Below, in pieces: positions 8,569-17,209 of a stretch of 64,000 bases of DNA. Origin of the DNA: JAVWMQ01 sp036646055 (GTDB lineage Bacteria > Bacillota > Clostridia > Peptostreptococcales > Anaerovoracaceae); contig JAVXMY010000001.1 of NCBI GenBank assembly GCA_036646055.1, positions 372,001-436,000 on the forward strand, read 5' to 3'. The notes beneath the pieces are model-generated. The model saw only the letters and a program-made list of their open reading frames with translations. It did not search any database and was not told where the DNA came from. Numbering within the stretch: position 1 is the first letter of the stretch; the number at the start of each line of letters is the position of its first letter. Made by a program: the position numbers and the translations under genes.

Positions 8569-9456
8569 TTAATTGTTCTTGTCTATACCATCTGGGTTTG
8601 CTGTCCAACCATTATTTTTGCCATCAGTTCCCCATTTTGTTCCATTTGGTTCAAGTACGCCGTCTTTGACCTTACCCATGTCGTTAAATTGATAACCCTT
8701 AATTGGGTCATATTTATAAGTTCTAAGATTTTTGCCATCTGCTACTTGATTAGTGAAAAATATTCTCACTCCATGGTCAGTATTTCTTAGTTGCCATGTT
8801 TTTCCCTTTAGTATGCTCTTAGTTTCTTCATCTAATTTGTAATAAAGTTTAGTTATTCTATTCATCTTGTCTTCCGGCACACTTTCATCAATGGCACTAC
8901 TATTTAGGAATCTTCCCTTTAATAAATATTCAAGTATATACTCGTTATTTTTATCATATAAATTGTCTAGAATTTGATTAAAACTCATTGCAATTTTAAT
9001 ATTTGTTCCTAACGCCTCTACCTTGTCTGAGGTAACGTAAACTTCATTTTTACCAGTGTTATTGCAATTTTGTCCACAATTACCTCTATCAGCACAGTAA
9101 GATACTACTATATCTTTTGATTTAGTCTGATAGGATAGGTGCTGAACTTTGTAATTGTTATCGTCACCTGTAGTTGAATATAGGAAGTCTCCAGCGACTT
9201 CTGCCAATTCCTCTACGGCAGTTTTGCTCATTTGATTTTTGCCCTTGTCCTTGTAATTTTCTGTTAAAATTACTTGGGTTGCCAAAACACAGCTTCGGCA
9301 TTCAGATATTGCTGCTTTGGACTGGGCCTTATCTATATGTTTTATAAATGATGGAATTAATATTGCTGCTATAACCGCTAATACTACTAATACCACTATC
9401 ACTTCAACAAATGTGAACCCTTTAGTTTTATTATTTGAGTAACTTCTTTTTTTCAT
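8569..9456 (-). CDS. Type IV pilin-like protein with prepilin leader (first of a pair)
   Basis: This 295-residue protein carries the leader MKKRSYSNNKTKG cut before FTFVEVIVVLVVLAVIAAI, with the conserved Glu5. It is a paralogue of the next gene, with the same length and layout. It is richer in Cys in the middle (SECRSC, then YCADRGNCGQNC), suggesting disulfides or metal binding outside the cell. It starts after AGGGGGA and lies 13 bp from the downstream pilin gene, so the two form one transcript. The pilin fold is firm; the role (surface fibre, pseudopilus or competence) is not. Confidence 0.8.
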   Translation of the reverse strand: MKKRSYSNNKTKGFTFVEVIVVLVVLAVIAAILIPSFIKHIDKAQSKAAISECRSCVLATQVILTENYKDKGKNQMSKTAVEELAEVAGDFLYSTTGDDNNYKVQHLSYQTKSKDIVVSYCADRGNCGQNCNNTGKNEVYVTSDKVEALGTNIKIAMSFNQILDNLYDKNNEYILEYLLKGRFLNSSAIDESVPEDKMNRITKLYYKLDEETKSILKGKTWQLRNTDHGVRIFFTNQVADGKNLRTYKYDPIKGYQFNDMGKVKDGVLEPNGTKWGTDGKNNGWTANPDGIDKNN

Positions 9457-9492
9457 TTGAAAATCCCCCTATTTTTAATTATATTCCCTATT

Positions 9493-9521
9493 ATTTTACA
9501 CCTTTTTGTGTAAAATGTATA
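9493..9521 (-). promoter_or_regulatory. Promoter with overlapping palindrome upstream of the pilin pair
   Basis: On the minus strand TATACA and TAAAAT are separated by exactly 17 bp. A perfect 8-bp inverted repeat, TTTTACAC and GTGTAAAA with a 6-base gap (9494-9515), covers the spacer and most of the -10. That geometry is typical of a repressor operator, but the sequence could also simply form a hairpin. Confidence 0.5.
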
Positions 9522-9531
9522 TAGTATGAAA

Positions 9532-9577
9532 TAAAAAAAGCATAAACCATAGATTTCCAGGTTTATGCTTTTTTTAT
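9532..9577 (-). terminator. Terminator after the sensor kinase gene
   Basis: A long perfect stem AAAAAGCATAAACC/GGTTTATGCTTTTT with an 11-base loop and T-runs on both strands, 32 bp past the kinase stop. It looks able to work in both directions. Confidence 0.85.
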
Positions 9578-9608
9578 AAAGGTCTGCAGCCTATCACTAA
9601 TTAAAAAA

Positions 9609-11585
9609 CTAGGCTTTAAATTTAATTGTGGCTTTGAATAGGTCTCCGTCAATTTCTATTTCTAGGATGCCTCCTTGAAGTTTAATTAGGCTTTCTGCAA
9701 TTGAAAGTCCAAGTCCATTGCCTTCGGTGTTCCTTGATTGATCACCTCTAATGAATCTTTCCATTAGTTCTTCAGGAGTTACATTAAGAGGTGCCTTGGA
9801 CACGTTTTTGAAAGAAATATTTACATAGCCATTAGCTTCTTCTATGGCGATATAAACTCTGCTGCCTTCCTGTGAGTATTTACAAATATTATTAATTAGA
9901 TTATCAAACACTCTCCACAAAAGTCTGCCGTCAGCTGAAATTTTCTTATCCCCTTCTAATCGTTTAAAAATTATTTCTAAATCAGCATCAATAATGGCAT
10001 CTTGATTCTCACCAAGGGTCTGTTCCACTAATACTGTTGGATTTAATGGAGCTAAATAAACATCCATTGATCCCGAACTTGCCTTTGAGGCTTCAATTAA
10101 ATCTTCTATTAACTTTTTAAGTCTATTTGATTGGCGTAATAGGACTTCTGAGTATTCCTTGATTTTTTCATTATTGCATTCTTCTTTGCCAATTAAGTCT
10201 GTATAATTAATAATTGAAGTTAATGGAGTTTTAATGTCATGAGAAACATTAGTAATCAACTCTGTTTTAAGTCTTTCACTTTTTAGTCTTTCTTCAACTG
10301 CTACTGCCATTCCCTGGCCAATTGAATTTAGGTTTTCTCCATGTTCTCTAAAGCCAAAACGCATTTCTTCTATATCTACTTGGTGGCTTAAATCTCCAGC
10401 AGCCAAATTGGCTCCTGCGTCTTTAAGCATATAAGCTGCTTTAAGGCCTTTGAATATTCCAATTACTATTAGAATTGTCAGTGCGAAGAATAGTAATAAA
10501 ACTGCTCCATTATTCCATCCTACTACAAATAAAATACTATCTATTCCAAGAGCAAGAAGGATAAAAGCAAATGCCTTCCCAAAATCTCCTTGAGACTTCA
10601 AACTTTGATGAGCGGGTTTTCCCATAGACTTTGTTGCATCTAGTGCTGACTTAGCCCCCTTAGTTGCAAGGCCAAAAATCCTACCACAAACAGAGTTTTT
10701 AAGCCAATACTTCATCTTGATTCCTGCTGCCAAGTTCATAATAAATCCCATTGTTAGAGATGCTCCAACAGTAAAGGCTCCAAGGAAGTAAGCACCTAGA
10801 ACCTGCCAGTTTTGAAAACCAGAAACATAACTTGTTAGACCAACAATAGCCGTTAATAGAATTATCAAAATTACCAACTGAAGGTCTAGTGGAAACTTGG
10901 CTAGGCGTCCTTGATGGAATCCTTCATATCCATACTTTCTGCCTGCTGCATAAACTAGAAATCCGAAAGTTCCAATGCCTATTAACAATGATCCTACAAA
11001 GGCGATCCATATTAGACTACCATAGTTATTAACAACTTCAACGACCTTGAGTTTTAACCCCATTTGATCTGCATATGGCATGGCATCATTTGTATATGTT
11101 TTAATTATTAGATTTTTTAGGTTTACCTTATCTCCTTTATCCTTTGAATTGTTTTCATCTATTGTTTTTATATGTATAGTTTTGTCTGCATCATCAAATA
11201 GTTCTGAACTTCTATATGCAAGTTTTGTATAGCCTGCAGTAGGTTCATCCTTAACTGTGTATGCTATAGGTTCCTTGTTACCGGCTTCAAATATTTGATA
11301 CTCCATATTTTTGCTTGTACCATTATTGTCTTGGTGTGTCTTACCAGGAGATAAATTACCTTCATGAGTATATATAATATCATACATTACTTGAGCTGCT
11401 TCCTCTTTGATAACCTGATGATATGTGTTTTCTTCTTTGCTCAATGATATATATGAATCGTCTGTTTTAACAAAACACACTGCTAAAGTTGCTGTTCCAA
11501 CAACTCCCATTACGATTAAAATTATAAATGCTATGATCTTGACCCAAATCCTGCCGGTCACTCTGTTACTGATTTTATTTTCCAT
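9609..11585 (-). CDS. Membrane sensor histidine kinase
   Basis: This 658-residue kinase has one N-terminal membrane segment (about 16-36), an extracellular domain (about 40-187), then around five more segments (188-212, 236-255, 263-288, 337-356, 360-378). A HAMP-like linker is followed by the HisKA box NVSHDIKTPLTSIINY (phospho-acceptor His449) and an HATPase domain with N-box DNLINNICKYS and G-box GNGLGLSIAESL. The multi-spanning sensor is larger than the usual two-helix design. Its start overlaps the response regulator end by 11 bp, so it is the second gene of the pair. The signal is not apparent; possible regulation targets are not indicated by neighbours. Confidence 0.92.
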   Translation of the reverse strand: MENKISNRVTGRIWVKIIAFIILIVMGVVGTATLAVCFVKTDDSYISLSKEENTYHQVIKEEAAQVMYDIIYTHEGNLSPGKTHQDNNGTSKNMEYQIFEAGNKEPIAYTVKDEPTAGYTKLAYRSSELFDDADKTIHIKTIDENNSKDKGDKVNLKNLIIKTYTNDAMPYADQMGLKLKVVEVVNNYGSLIWIAFVGSLLIGIGTFGFLVYAAGRKYGYEGFHQGRLAKFPLDLQLVILIILLTAIVGLTSYVSGFQNWQVLGAYFLGAFTVGASLTMGFIMNLAAGIKMKYWLKNSVCGRIFGLATKGAKSALDATKSMGKPAHQSLKSQGDFGKAFAFILLALGIDSILFVVGWNNGAVLLLFFALTILIVIGIFKGLKAAYMLKDAGANLAAGDLSHQVDIEEMRFGFREHGENLNSIGQGMAVAVEERLKSERLKTELITNVSHDIKTPLTSIINYTDLIGKEECNNEKIKEYSEVLLRQSNRLKKLIEDLIEASKASSGSMDVYLAPLNPTVLVEQTLGENQDAIIDADLEIIFKRLEGDKKISADGRLLWRVFDNLINNICKYSQEGSRVYIAIEEANGYVNISFKNVSKAPLNVTPEELMERFIRGDQSRNTEGNGLGLSIAESLIKLQGGILEIEIDGDLFKATIKFKA

Positions 11586-12354
11586 TCTTCTTCCCTTCCA
11601 TTTTGTATCCTTGTCCCCAAACTACTTTTAAGTAGCGTGGTTCCTTAGGATTTATTTCAACTTTTTCACGAAGATGTCTAATGTGAACTGAAACTGTCCC
11701 TTCATCGCCAAATGCACTTTGATCCCAAACATATTCGTAAATTTCTTTTGGACTAAAAACTTTGCCTGAGTTTCCCATAAGTAGTTTTAATATTTTAAAT
11801 TCTGTAGGCGTTAAGTTAACTGGTTTTCCATCAACGTCAACTCGCTTCTCCCTATCGTATAAGTCTATTGGTCCAACTGACAAGACTTGATCTTGTGGTT
11901 CATTCTGACTCCCTTGGCTACTGCTGCCTTGTTCATTGCTTTGGCCTTGAACTTGACTGCTTCCTTGATTACTTCCATCCATGCCACCTAAAATGGCATA
12001 TCTTCTAAGCTGGGATTTAACTCTAGCCAAAACCTCTAGGGGGTTAAATGGCTTAGTAACATAATCGTCTCCTCCCATATTTAGCCCTAGTACCTTGTCA
12101 GCATCCTGACCTTTGGCTGTCAAAAATATAATTGGCATATTGTGATTTTTTCTTATATGAGCAGTGGCAATTATGCCGTCCATTCCAGGCATCATTACAT
12201 CCATTAATACAAGGTCAATTCTCTCAGTGTTAACCATATCAATTGCTTCTTGACCGGAAAAAGCCTCAAACAAGTTGTAATTTTCATTTGCCATGTAAAT
12301 TTTCAACGCATTTACAATGTCCTTTTCGTCGTCACAAATTAAAATATTATACAT
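11575..12354 (-). CDS. OmpR/PhoB-family response regulator
   Basis: This 259-residue regulator has a receiver domain with the phospho-acceptor Asp52 in LVLMDVMMPGMDG and Lys in FLTAKGQDADKVLG, and a C-terminal winged helix (DREKRVDVDGKPVNLTPTEF, SVHIRHLREKVE, RYLKVVWGQGYKME). Between them, about residues 125-162, is an unusually long Ser/Gln/Gly/Asn linker that is absent from typical family members of about 230 residues. It is co-transcribed with the kinase. TTCTTAA repeats next to its own promoter suggest autoregulation. Confidence 0.93.
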   Translation of the reverse strand: MYNILICDDEKDIVNALKIYMANENYNLFEAFSGQEAIDMVNTERIDLVLMDVMMPGMDGIIATAHIRKNHNMPIIFLTAKGQDADKVLGLNMGGDDYVTKPFNPLEVLARVKSQLRRYAILGGMDGSNQGSSQVQGQSNEQGSSSQGSQNEPQDQVLSVGPIDLYDREKRVDVDGKPVNLTPTEFKILKLLMGNSGKVFSPKEIYEYVWDQSAFGDEGTVSVHIRHLREKVEINPKEPRYLKVVWGQGYKMEGKKNGK

Positions 12355-12390
12355 CTTCGTCCTCCTTGACCTAATAATACCTCATCTCAT

Positions 12391-12460
12391 CTTTAAGAAA
12401 AAAGTAGTAAAATTCTTAAGATTTTCTTAATATTATACCTTATTTCTGTTTTTATGGCAA
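12391..12460 (-). promoter_or_regulatory. Promoter and direct repeats upstream of the response regulator
   Basis: The minus strand shows TTGCCA (12455-12460), a 17-bp spacer and TATAAT (12432-12437). Just downstream, TTCTTAA occurs on the plus strand at 12413-12419 and 12424-12430, an exact 11-bp repeat, with an inverted copy at 12393-12399. Direct repeats with 11-bp period are the usual binding pattern of OmpR/PhoB regulators, so autoregulation is likely. Confidence 0.65.
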
Positions 12461-12479
12461 AAAACCAAATAACTTTACC

Positions 12480-12508
12480 TTGAATACCATAGCACTTTGT
12501 GGTAAATT
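12480..12508 (+). promoter_or_regulatory. Promoter for tRNA-Ser
   Basis: TTGAAT, a 17-bp spacer and TAAATT precede the tRNA by 34 bp on the same strand. Confidence 0.55.
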
Positions 12509-12542
12509 AGTATATGTTGCAAATGTAACAAATTTAATATTT

Positions 12543-12630
12543 GGAGGATTGACCGAGTGGCTAAGGAGCTCCCCTGGAAAGGGAGTAAGGTGTGAAAGCC
12601 CCGTGGGTTCGAGTCCCATGTCCTCCGCCA
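12543..12630 (+). tRNA. tRNA-Ser (anticodon GGA)
   Basis: This is an 88-nt class II tRNA with acceptor GGAGGAT pairing GTCCTCC, anticodon loop CTGGAAA (anticodon GGA at 12576-12578, reading UCC/UCU), a long variable arm typical of tRNA-Ser, T-arm GGTTCGAGTCC and an encoded CCA end. Confidence 0.97.
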
Positions 12631-12633
12631 TAT

Positions 12634-12660
12634 AACCATTGAAATTTCAATGGTTTTTTT
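12634..12660 (+). terminator. Terminator after tRNA-Ser
   Basis: A perfect stem AACCATTGAAA/TTTCAATGGTT followed by a T-run, directly after the tRNA. Confidence 0.85.
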
Positions 12661-12704
12661 AAAAATAGATTATTATAATATAACTATATTTTAAGGAGAA
12701 ACCA

Positions 12705-13598
12705 ATGGTAGGGTTAGAAAAATTATTTGTAAGAGAAGAAACAGGAGCAATCATTGTTGTTAAGGACAACGATATTTCTCAGCTGGAAAAAACCATATTA
12801 ACATTCTGGGAATCTGGCATTAGAAATATTTTAGTTATGACTTCTGAATCTAGACATGAAAAAATCGAAAAGTCTGTTGCCAAAAAAGGTGTAATTTGCA
12901 TTTCATCAGGTCTTAAGGATGAAGATGAAATGTTCCTATATTATAAAACAGGGTTTGAATACTTAAAATCAACTTGCCAATGGATATTTGCAACTCCTTT
13001 AGTAGCTAATCATTTCACAACAAATACCCTTGAGCAAATGCTTGCATCAGGGGCTAAGATATGCAATCCTTTTTCTCATGGAACAATTTATCATCCTTTG
13101 CTAATCCACAGGGATGTAATCCAACCTATTAGTCAGTATGATGGTGACGGAGGACTTAGAGAGGCAATTGAGCACTCTGGAATTCCAAGAGCCTATGTTG
13201 AAACAGAAAATAGAATACCAATTTTTGATAGGCCAACCTTTAAACCTAATTTAAGAGTCCGCCTATATAATGATCAACTGTTTTTTGGCCCAGGTTCTGC
13301 ACAGCTACTTAAACTAATAGATAAAAACAAATCTGTTAGAGTTGCATGTGAGCAGATGGGCATATCATATAGCAAAGGTTGGAAAATGCTTAAATTAATC
13401 GAAGAGGAAACAGAAACAACAATTGTAAAACGACAACAAGGAGGCAAAAACGGCGGAACTGCATTTTTAACAGAAGAAGGCATTTTCCTCCTAAAGAAAT
13501 ACGACCTATTTGAATACAAATGTGAAGAAGCAATGGAACAAATATTCAAAGAAGTATTTGGCTCTAAAGACGAGAACAAAAATAAAAAAAATGACTAA
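12705..13598 (+). CDS. MobA-like nucleotidyltransferase domain fused to ModE-like winged helix
   Basis: This 297-residue protein starts after AAGGAGA. Residues 1-195 resemble the NTP-transferase (MobA/MocA-like) fold, although the Gly-rich nucleotide loop is not well preserved (GAIIVVKDNDIS). Residues about 205-285 match the ModE/LysR-type helix-turn-helix used in molybdate regulators: SVRVACEQMGISYSKGWKM, then a basic wing RQQGGKNGGTAFLTEEG. The combination suggests a regulator sensing a molybdenum-cofactor-related nucleotide or a repurposed transferase. No molybdenum enzyme, transport or cofactor gene lies nearby, so the role is inferred from the domains alone. It has its own terminator. 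Confidence 0.7.
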   Translation: MVGLEKLFVREETGAIIVVKDNDISQLEKTILTFWESGIRNILVMTSESRHEKIEKSVAKKGVICISSGLKDEDEMFLYYKTGFEYLKSTCQWIFATPLVANHFTTNTLEQMLASGAKICNPFSHGTIYHPLLIHRDVIQPISQYDGDGGLREAIEHSGIPRAYVETENRIPIFDRPTFKPNLRVRLYNDQLFFGPGSAQLLKLIDKNKSVRVACEQMGISYSKGWKMLKLIEEETETTIVKRQQGGKNGGTAFLTEEGIFLLKKYDLFEYKCEEAMEQIFKEVFGSKDENKNKKND

Positions 13599-13630
13599 AA
13601 AAAAGACCTTAAATTTAAGGTCATTTTTAA
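13598..13630 (+). terminator. Terminator after the MobA/ModE fusion gene
   Basis: Stem GACCTTAAA/TTTAAGGTC with an A-run before and ATTTTTAA after. It lies between convergent genes and may serve both. Confidence 0.8.
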
Positions 13631-13661
13631 TGCTATAATAAGTTCCAATTTGAGGAGGTTA

Positions 13662-14162
13662 TTATCGTTGACTTACTCGGCTTTCAGGAATTGTTTCCTT
13701 AGCCATATCCGTTGCTCTTTCCTGAGCAATTCTCACATAATCCATCTGTTCATGAATGTATTCACTACTCATAAATCTAGATGTAATTATAAAATCAGCT
13801 GACGCTTTGTTGTTAGCAATAGGAATATCATAAAGTGTTGAAATTCTAAGTAATGCTTTAATATCAGGATCATGTGGCTGAGCTTCAAGAGGATCTGAGA
13901 AGAATATTAGCATATCAATATCTCCGTCTACAATTTTAGCACCCAGCTGCTGATCTCCGCCAAGAGGTCCACTTTTAAAACACTTAACTGGAAGTCCTGT
14001 TGCTTCCGCCACAAGTCTTGCACTTGTACCAGTTCCGCAAAGGAAGTGTCCCTTTAATATTTCCTTATTTTTTATACACCATTCTACTAATGTTTTCTTT
14101 TGATTGTCATGTGCCACTAACGCAATTGTCTTCTGCGATGGCATTGTAATTTTTTCTGTCAT
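13662..14162 (-). CDS. mgsA: Methylglyoxal synthase
   Basis: This 166-residue cytoplasmic enzyme converts dihydroxyacetone phosphate to methylglyoxal and phosphate, a bypass of lower glycolysis when phosphate is short. Signature blocks are ALVAHDNQK (residues 15-22), CGTGTSARLV (42-51), GPLGGDQQLGA with the catalytic Asp70, and FFSDPLEAQPHDPDIKALLR. Length is close to the family norm of about 150 with a short basic tail. The gene stands alone; a hairpin lies in its leader just before the ribosome site. Confidence 0.95.
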   Translation of the reverse strand: MTEKITMPSQKTIALVAHDNQKKTLVEWCIKNKEILKGHFLCGTGTSARLVAEATGLPVKCFKSGPLGGDQQLGAKIVDGDIDMLIFFSDPLEAQPHDPDIKALLRISTLYDIPIANNKASADFIITSRFMSSEYIHEQMDYVRIAQERATDMAKETIPESRVSQR

Positions 14163-14176
14163 AATTTTTTCCCTTT

Positions 14177-14192
14177 CGTAGCCCCTGCTACG
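14177..14192 (-). promoter_or_regulatory. Hairpin in the mgsA leader
   Basis: A 6-bp inverted repeat CGTAGC/GCTACG with a 4-base loop sits immediately before the GAAAGGG ribosome site of mgsA. It could modulate translation; no known riboswitch is recognised. Confidence 0.3.
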
Positions 14193-14235
14193 CCTTTCTT
14201 TTATCTCTCTTAATCTTACATACTATATTATATAC

Positions 14236-14262
14236 TAAAAAACCCTGCCGAAGCAGGGTTTA
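14236..14262 (-). terminator. Terminator after the betaine/choline-type permease gene
   Basis: Minus strand stem AAACCCTGC/GCAGGGTTT with a stabilising TTCG tetraloop and a T-run, 48 bp past the stop. Confidence 0.88.
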
Positions 14263-14310
14263 ACGCAATTTTAACCTAAATATTACAATTCTCTTACATT
14301 TCCTAACTAG

Positions 14311-15870
14311 CTAAATTAACCCGTTTGCTGCTAAAAACTCTTTGGCAACTTTTGGCGCTGACTCTTGCTCTTCGTCTACCTTGTAGTTTAGATCAATCAT
14401 AACCTGGTCAGTTAACTTGGCTCCTAGTTCCTTCATCAAAGGTCCAATTTCGGGATATTTTTTCAAAGTATCTCCTCTGATTATTGGAATTGCTACATAA
14501 GGAGGGAAGAACTTCTTGTCATCTTCTAGGGTTTTTAGTTTGAACTTCTTTAGCAAGCCGTCAGTTGCAAAAGCATCTATTACATCAACCTTGCCGCTGT
14601 TTATTGCCTGGTATCTTGGAGCACCATCAAGTGCAGTGCTTTTGCTCATCTTAAATCCATAAAACTTCTCAAGACCAGGAAGGCCATCTTCTCTATTTAA
14701 AAACTCAAAGGTTGTACCTGACTTCATTTTATCAGCTACACGTTTCATATCGCTGATTTTGCTCAAACCATGTTCCTTGGCAGTTTTGGCTGTTACTGCA
14801 AGAGTATAAGTGTTGTTAAAGGCCATAGGGTTTAATACTTCTATGTCATATTTATCTTTAAACTCTGTTTTTACAGTTTTATATACCTTATCCATATCGC
14901 TAGTAGGCTTGTATTTTAACATATCTGTGTATCCAGTACCTGTGTATTCAACATACATATCAATGTCACCCTTCTTAAGGGCTCCAAAGCAAACCTGAGT
15001 TCCGCCTAAATCGGTTTTCCTTACAACATCAATATCTGTACGGTTTTCAATTAGTTCACTAACCATATTACCTAAAATTACCTGCTCGGTAAAATCTTTA
15101 GAACCAACTGCTATAGTTTTGTTACTGGTTTTTCCACCAAATATACTACCAGCCACTAAAACAACAATTAATAAACCTACTACCACAAGGGTTGCAATAT
15201 TCCATTTGCGCCTTTTTTGCTTGATAATATTGTCTCCTCTTTGAAGACTAATTGGTGTAACTAACTTCTCAACTATACCAAGCAAGAAGTCTACTGTTAG
15301 TGCAAGTAAACAGGCTGGAATTGCTCCTGCCAAAATTTGATAGTTGTTTACTGTTCTTATTCCTGAGAATACTAAATATCCTAAGCCTCCTGCACCAATA
15401 AATGCCGCAATAGTCATTAAACCCACTGCTGTTACTGCTGCAACTCTAATACCTGTCATAATAATAGGTAGAGCCAATGGTATCTGAACCTTGGTCAAAA
15501 CCTGGAACTTAGTAAGTCCAATTCCTTTGGCAGCTTCTAAGGTTTCCGGATTAATATTTACCAGACCTGCATAGGTGCTCTTAATAATTGGTAGCAATGA
15601 GTAAAGTACAACTGCTACAATTGCTGGAATTGCTCCAATTCCAAGTAAGGGTATCATAAATCCAAGTAAAGCCATACTTGGAACTGCCTGAATTATATTG
15701 GCAACTGAAATTACCGGCTTACTTGCTCGACTAGCATAAGTAATCAATATTCCAAGGGGCACTCCAATTAAAATGGCTATTAGCACCGATATTGCTGTTA
15801 ATTCAATATGTTCCACCAGCAATTTAATTATTTGACTTTGGTAATCAACCATATATTCTATAAGTTTCAT
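14311..15870 (-). CDS. ABC permease fused to substrate-binding domain (OpuC/ProX type)
   Basis: This 519-residue protein joins an inner-membrane permease domain (about 1-210, several membrane segments, with the EAA-type loop ETLEAAKGIGLTKFQVLTKVQIPLALP) to an extracellular substrate-binding domain of the OpuAC class (about 250-519, beginning KTIAVGSKDFTEQVILGNM). Such fusions take up glycine betaine, carnitine, choline or proline betaine for osmoprotection or catabolism. Its start overlaps the stop of the ATPase gene as ATGA. The exact substrate is not predictable. A terminator follows, so the transporter is a complete two-gene unit. Confidence 0.9.
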   Translation of the reverse strand: MKLIEYMVDYQSQIIKLLVEHIELTAISVLIAILIGVPLGILITYASRASKPVISVANIIQAVPSMALLGFMIPLLGIGAIPAIVAVVLYSLLPIIKSTYAGLVNINPETLEAAKGIGLTKFQVLTKVQIPLALPIIMTGIRVAAVTAVGLMTIAAFIGAGGLGYLVFSGIRTVNNYQILAGAIPACLLALTVDFLLGIVEKLVTPISLQRGDNIIKQKRRKWNIATLVVVGLLIVVLVAGSIFGGKTSNKTIAVGSKDFTEQVILGNMVSELIENRTDIDVVRKTDLGGTQVCFGALKKGDIDMYVEYTGTGYTDMLKYKPTSDMDKVYKTVKTEFKDKYDIEVLNPMAFNNTYTLAVTAKTAKEHGLSKISDMKRVADKMKSGTTFEFLNREDGLPGLEKFYGFKMSKSTALDGAPRYQAINSGKVDVIDAFATDGLLKKFKLKTLEDDKKFFPPYVAIPIIRGDTLKKYPEIGPLMKELGAKLTDQVMIDLNYKVDEEQESAPKVAKEFLAANGLI

Positions 15871-17003
15871 CTAGTTACCTCCTCGTCATAATCTTCATAT
15901 TGCTGACTTAGAGTAAATATTAAACTACTCTTAGTAATTAATCCCTTCAAATTATTATCTTTGTCGACTACTGGAATTGTCAAAGGGCTGTCCTCATGAA
16001 CAAGCTTAATAACATCAAGTATATTATCCTCTGGATCAAGGGTCATAACATCTCTATCAATTAAATCCGCAATGCCTCTAGACTTGTGGATTTCATTCAA
16101 AAGTGCCTCACCCTTAACCATACCCACAAATTTGCTGTCTTCATCGTCTACAACCATTAGGCTATCAACTCTAGTTCTTCGCATCTTGTCTATACATCTA
16201 AAAACTGTAGCTTTTTCTTTAATTTTAATAGGATTTTCTATCATAATATCTGTAATTTTTATGTATTCTGGTGAATACCAAATTCTGTTTTTGCCTACAA
16301 AATTCGATACAAAATCGTTAATAGGATTCTTCAAAATCTCTTCAGGAGTATCGTACTGAAGTATTTCTCCCTCAAACATTATGCAAATCTTATCGGAAAT
16401 CTTTATTGCCTCATCCATATCATGGGTAACAAAAACAATTGTCTTATTTAATTTGGACTGTAAGTAAATTAATTCATCCTGCAAATCTGCTCTAGTCATT
16501 GGGTCCAAAGCCGAAAAAGGTTCGTCCATCAAAACAACATCCGGCTCAGTTGCAAATGCCCTAGCCACTCCAACACGCTGCTGCTGTCCACCACTTAGTT
16601 CTGTAGGATATCTATCCAAGAACTCCTTAGCATCAAGACCAACCATCTTCATCATATTTTCTGTATTTGCTTTCAAAACACTCTCATCCCATTTTTCTAA
16701 CTTTGCGATTAATTCTATGTTTTCCCTAACAGTCATATGTGGAAAAATACCAGTCTGTTGTATTACATAACCAATTCCTCTTCTCAGCTTAACTTCATCA
16801 ATAGAACTAATATCTTTACCATTTAAAAATATTGTTCCCTTAGTTGGCTTAATCAATCGGTTTATCATTTTTAGCATTGTAGTTTTACCACAACCACTTT
16901 CCCCTATTATTGATACCAATTGTCCTTTTTCAATTGTTAAATCGATTCCCTTTAATACCTTAGCATCTTTAAAATCTTTTGTAATCCCCCTAAATTCTAT
17001 CAT
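15867..17003 (-). CDS. ABC ATPase with CBS pair (OpuCA/ProV type)
   Basis: This 378-residue ATPase energises the adjacent permease. It has Walker A GESGCGKTT, Q-loop QQTGIFPHM, signature LSGGQQQR, Walker B VVLMDEPFSALD and the switch VTHDMDEA. The last ~120 residues form two CBS motifs (MRRTRVDSLMVVDDEDSKFVG and EDNILDVIKLVHEDSPLTIP), which in OpuA-type systems gate transport by ionic strength or nucleotides. I start it at the ATG at 17003, where MIEFRGITK begins behind GAGGGGAG; a longer open frame upstream has no support. Confidence 0.92.
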   Translation of the reverse strand: MIEFRGITKDFKDAKVLKGIDLTIEKGQLVSIIGESGCGKTTMLKMINRLIKPTKGTIFLNGKDISSIDEVKLRRGIGYVIQQTGIFPHMTVRENIELIAKLEKWDESVLKANTENMMKMVGLDAKEFLDRYPTELSGGQQQRVGVARAFATEPDVVLMDEPFSALDPMTRADLQDELIYLQSKLNKTIVFVTHDMDEAIKISDKICIMFEGEILQYDTPEEILKNPINDFVSNFVGKNRIWYSPEYIKITDIMIENPIKIKEKATVFRCIDKMRRTRVDSLMVVDDEDSKFVGMVKGEALLNEIHKSRGIADLIDRDVMTLDPEDNILDVIKLVHEDSPLTIPVVDKDNNLKGLITKSSLIFTLSQQYEDYDEEVTR

Positions 17004-17171
17004 CACATTCTCCCCTCTTTGTAACAGTAAACCTCTTACAAACCTTATATTAAAAATTTTCAAAAAATTCCTTCTATTTTCTTATGTTATAAGAGTTTAG
17101 GCCCTATGTCTATGATTGTTACTGAATTGATATATTACAATACTCTCACTTAACCGATCTATTCCAAACTA

Positions 17172-17204
17172 AAAGCACCCTTCCAACTTGTGAAAGAGTG
17201 CTTT
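17172..17204 (-). terminator. Terminator after thrC
   Basis: Minus strand stem beginning AAAGCACTCTTTC pairing with GGAAGGGTGCTTT (including G-U pairs), 6 bp beyond the thrC stop. Confidence 0.75.
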
Positions 17205-17209
17205 AATAA

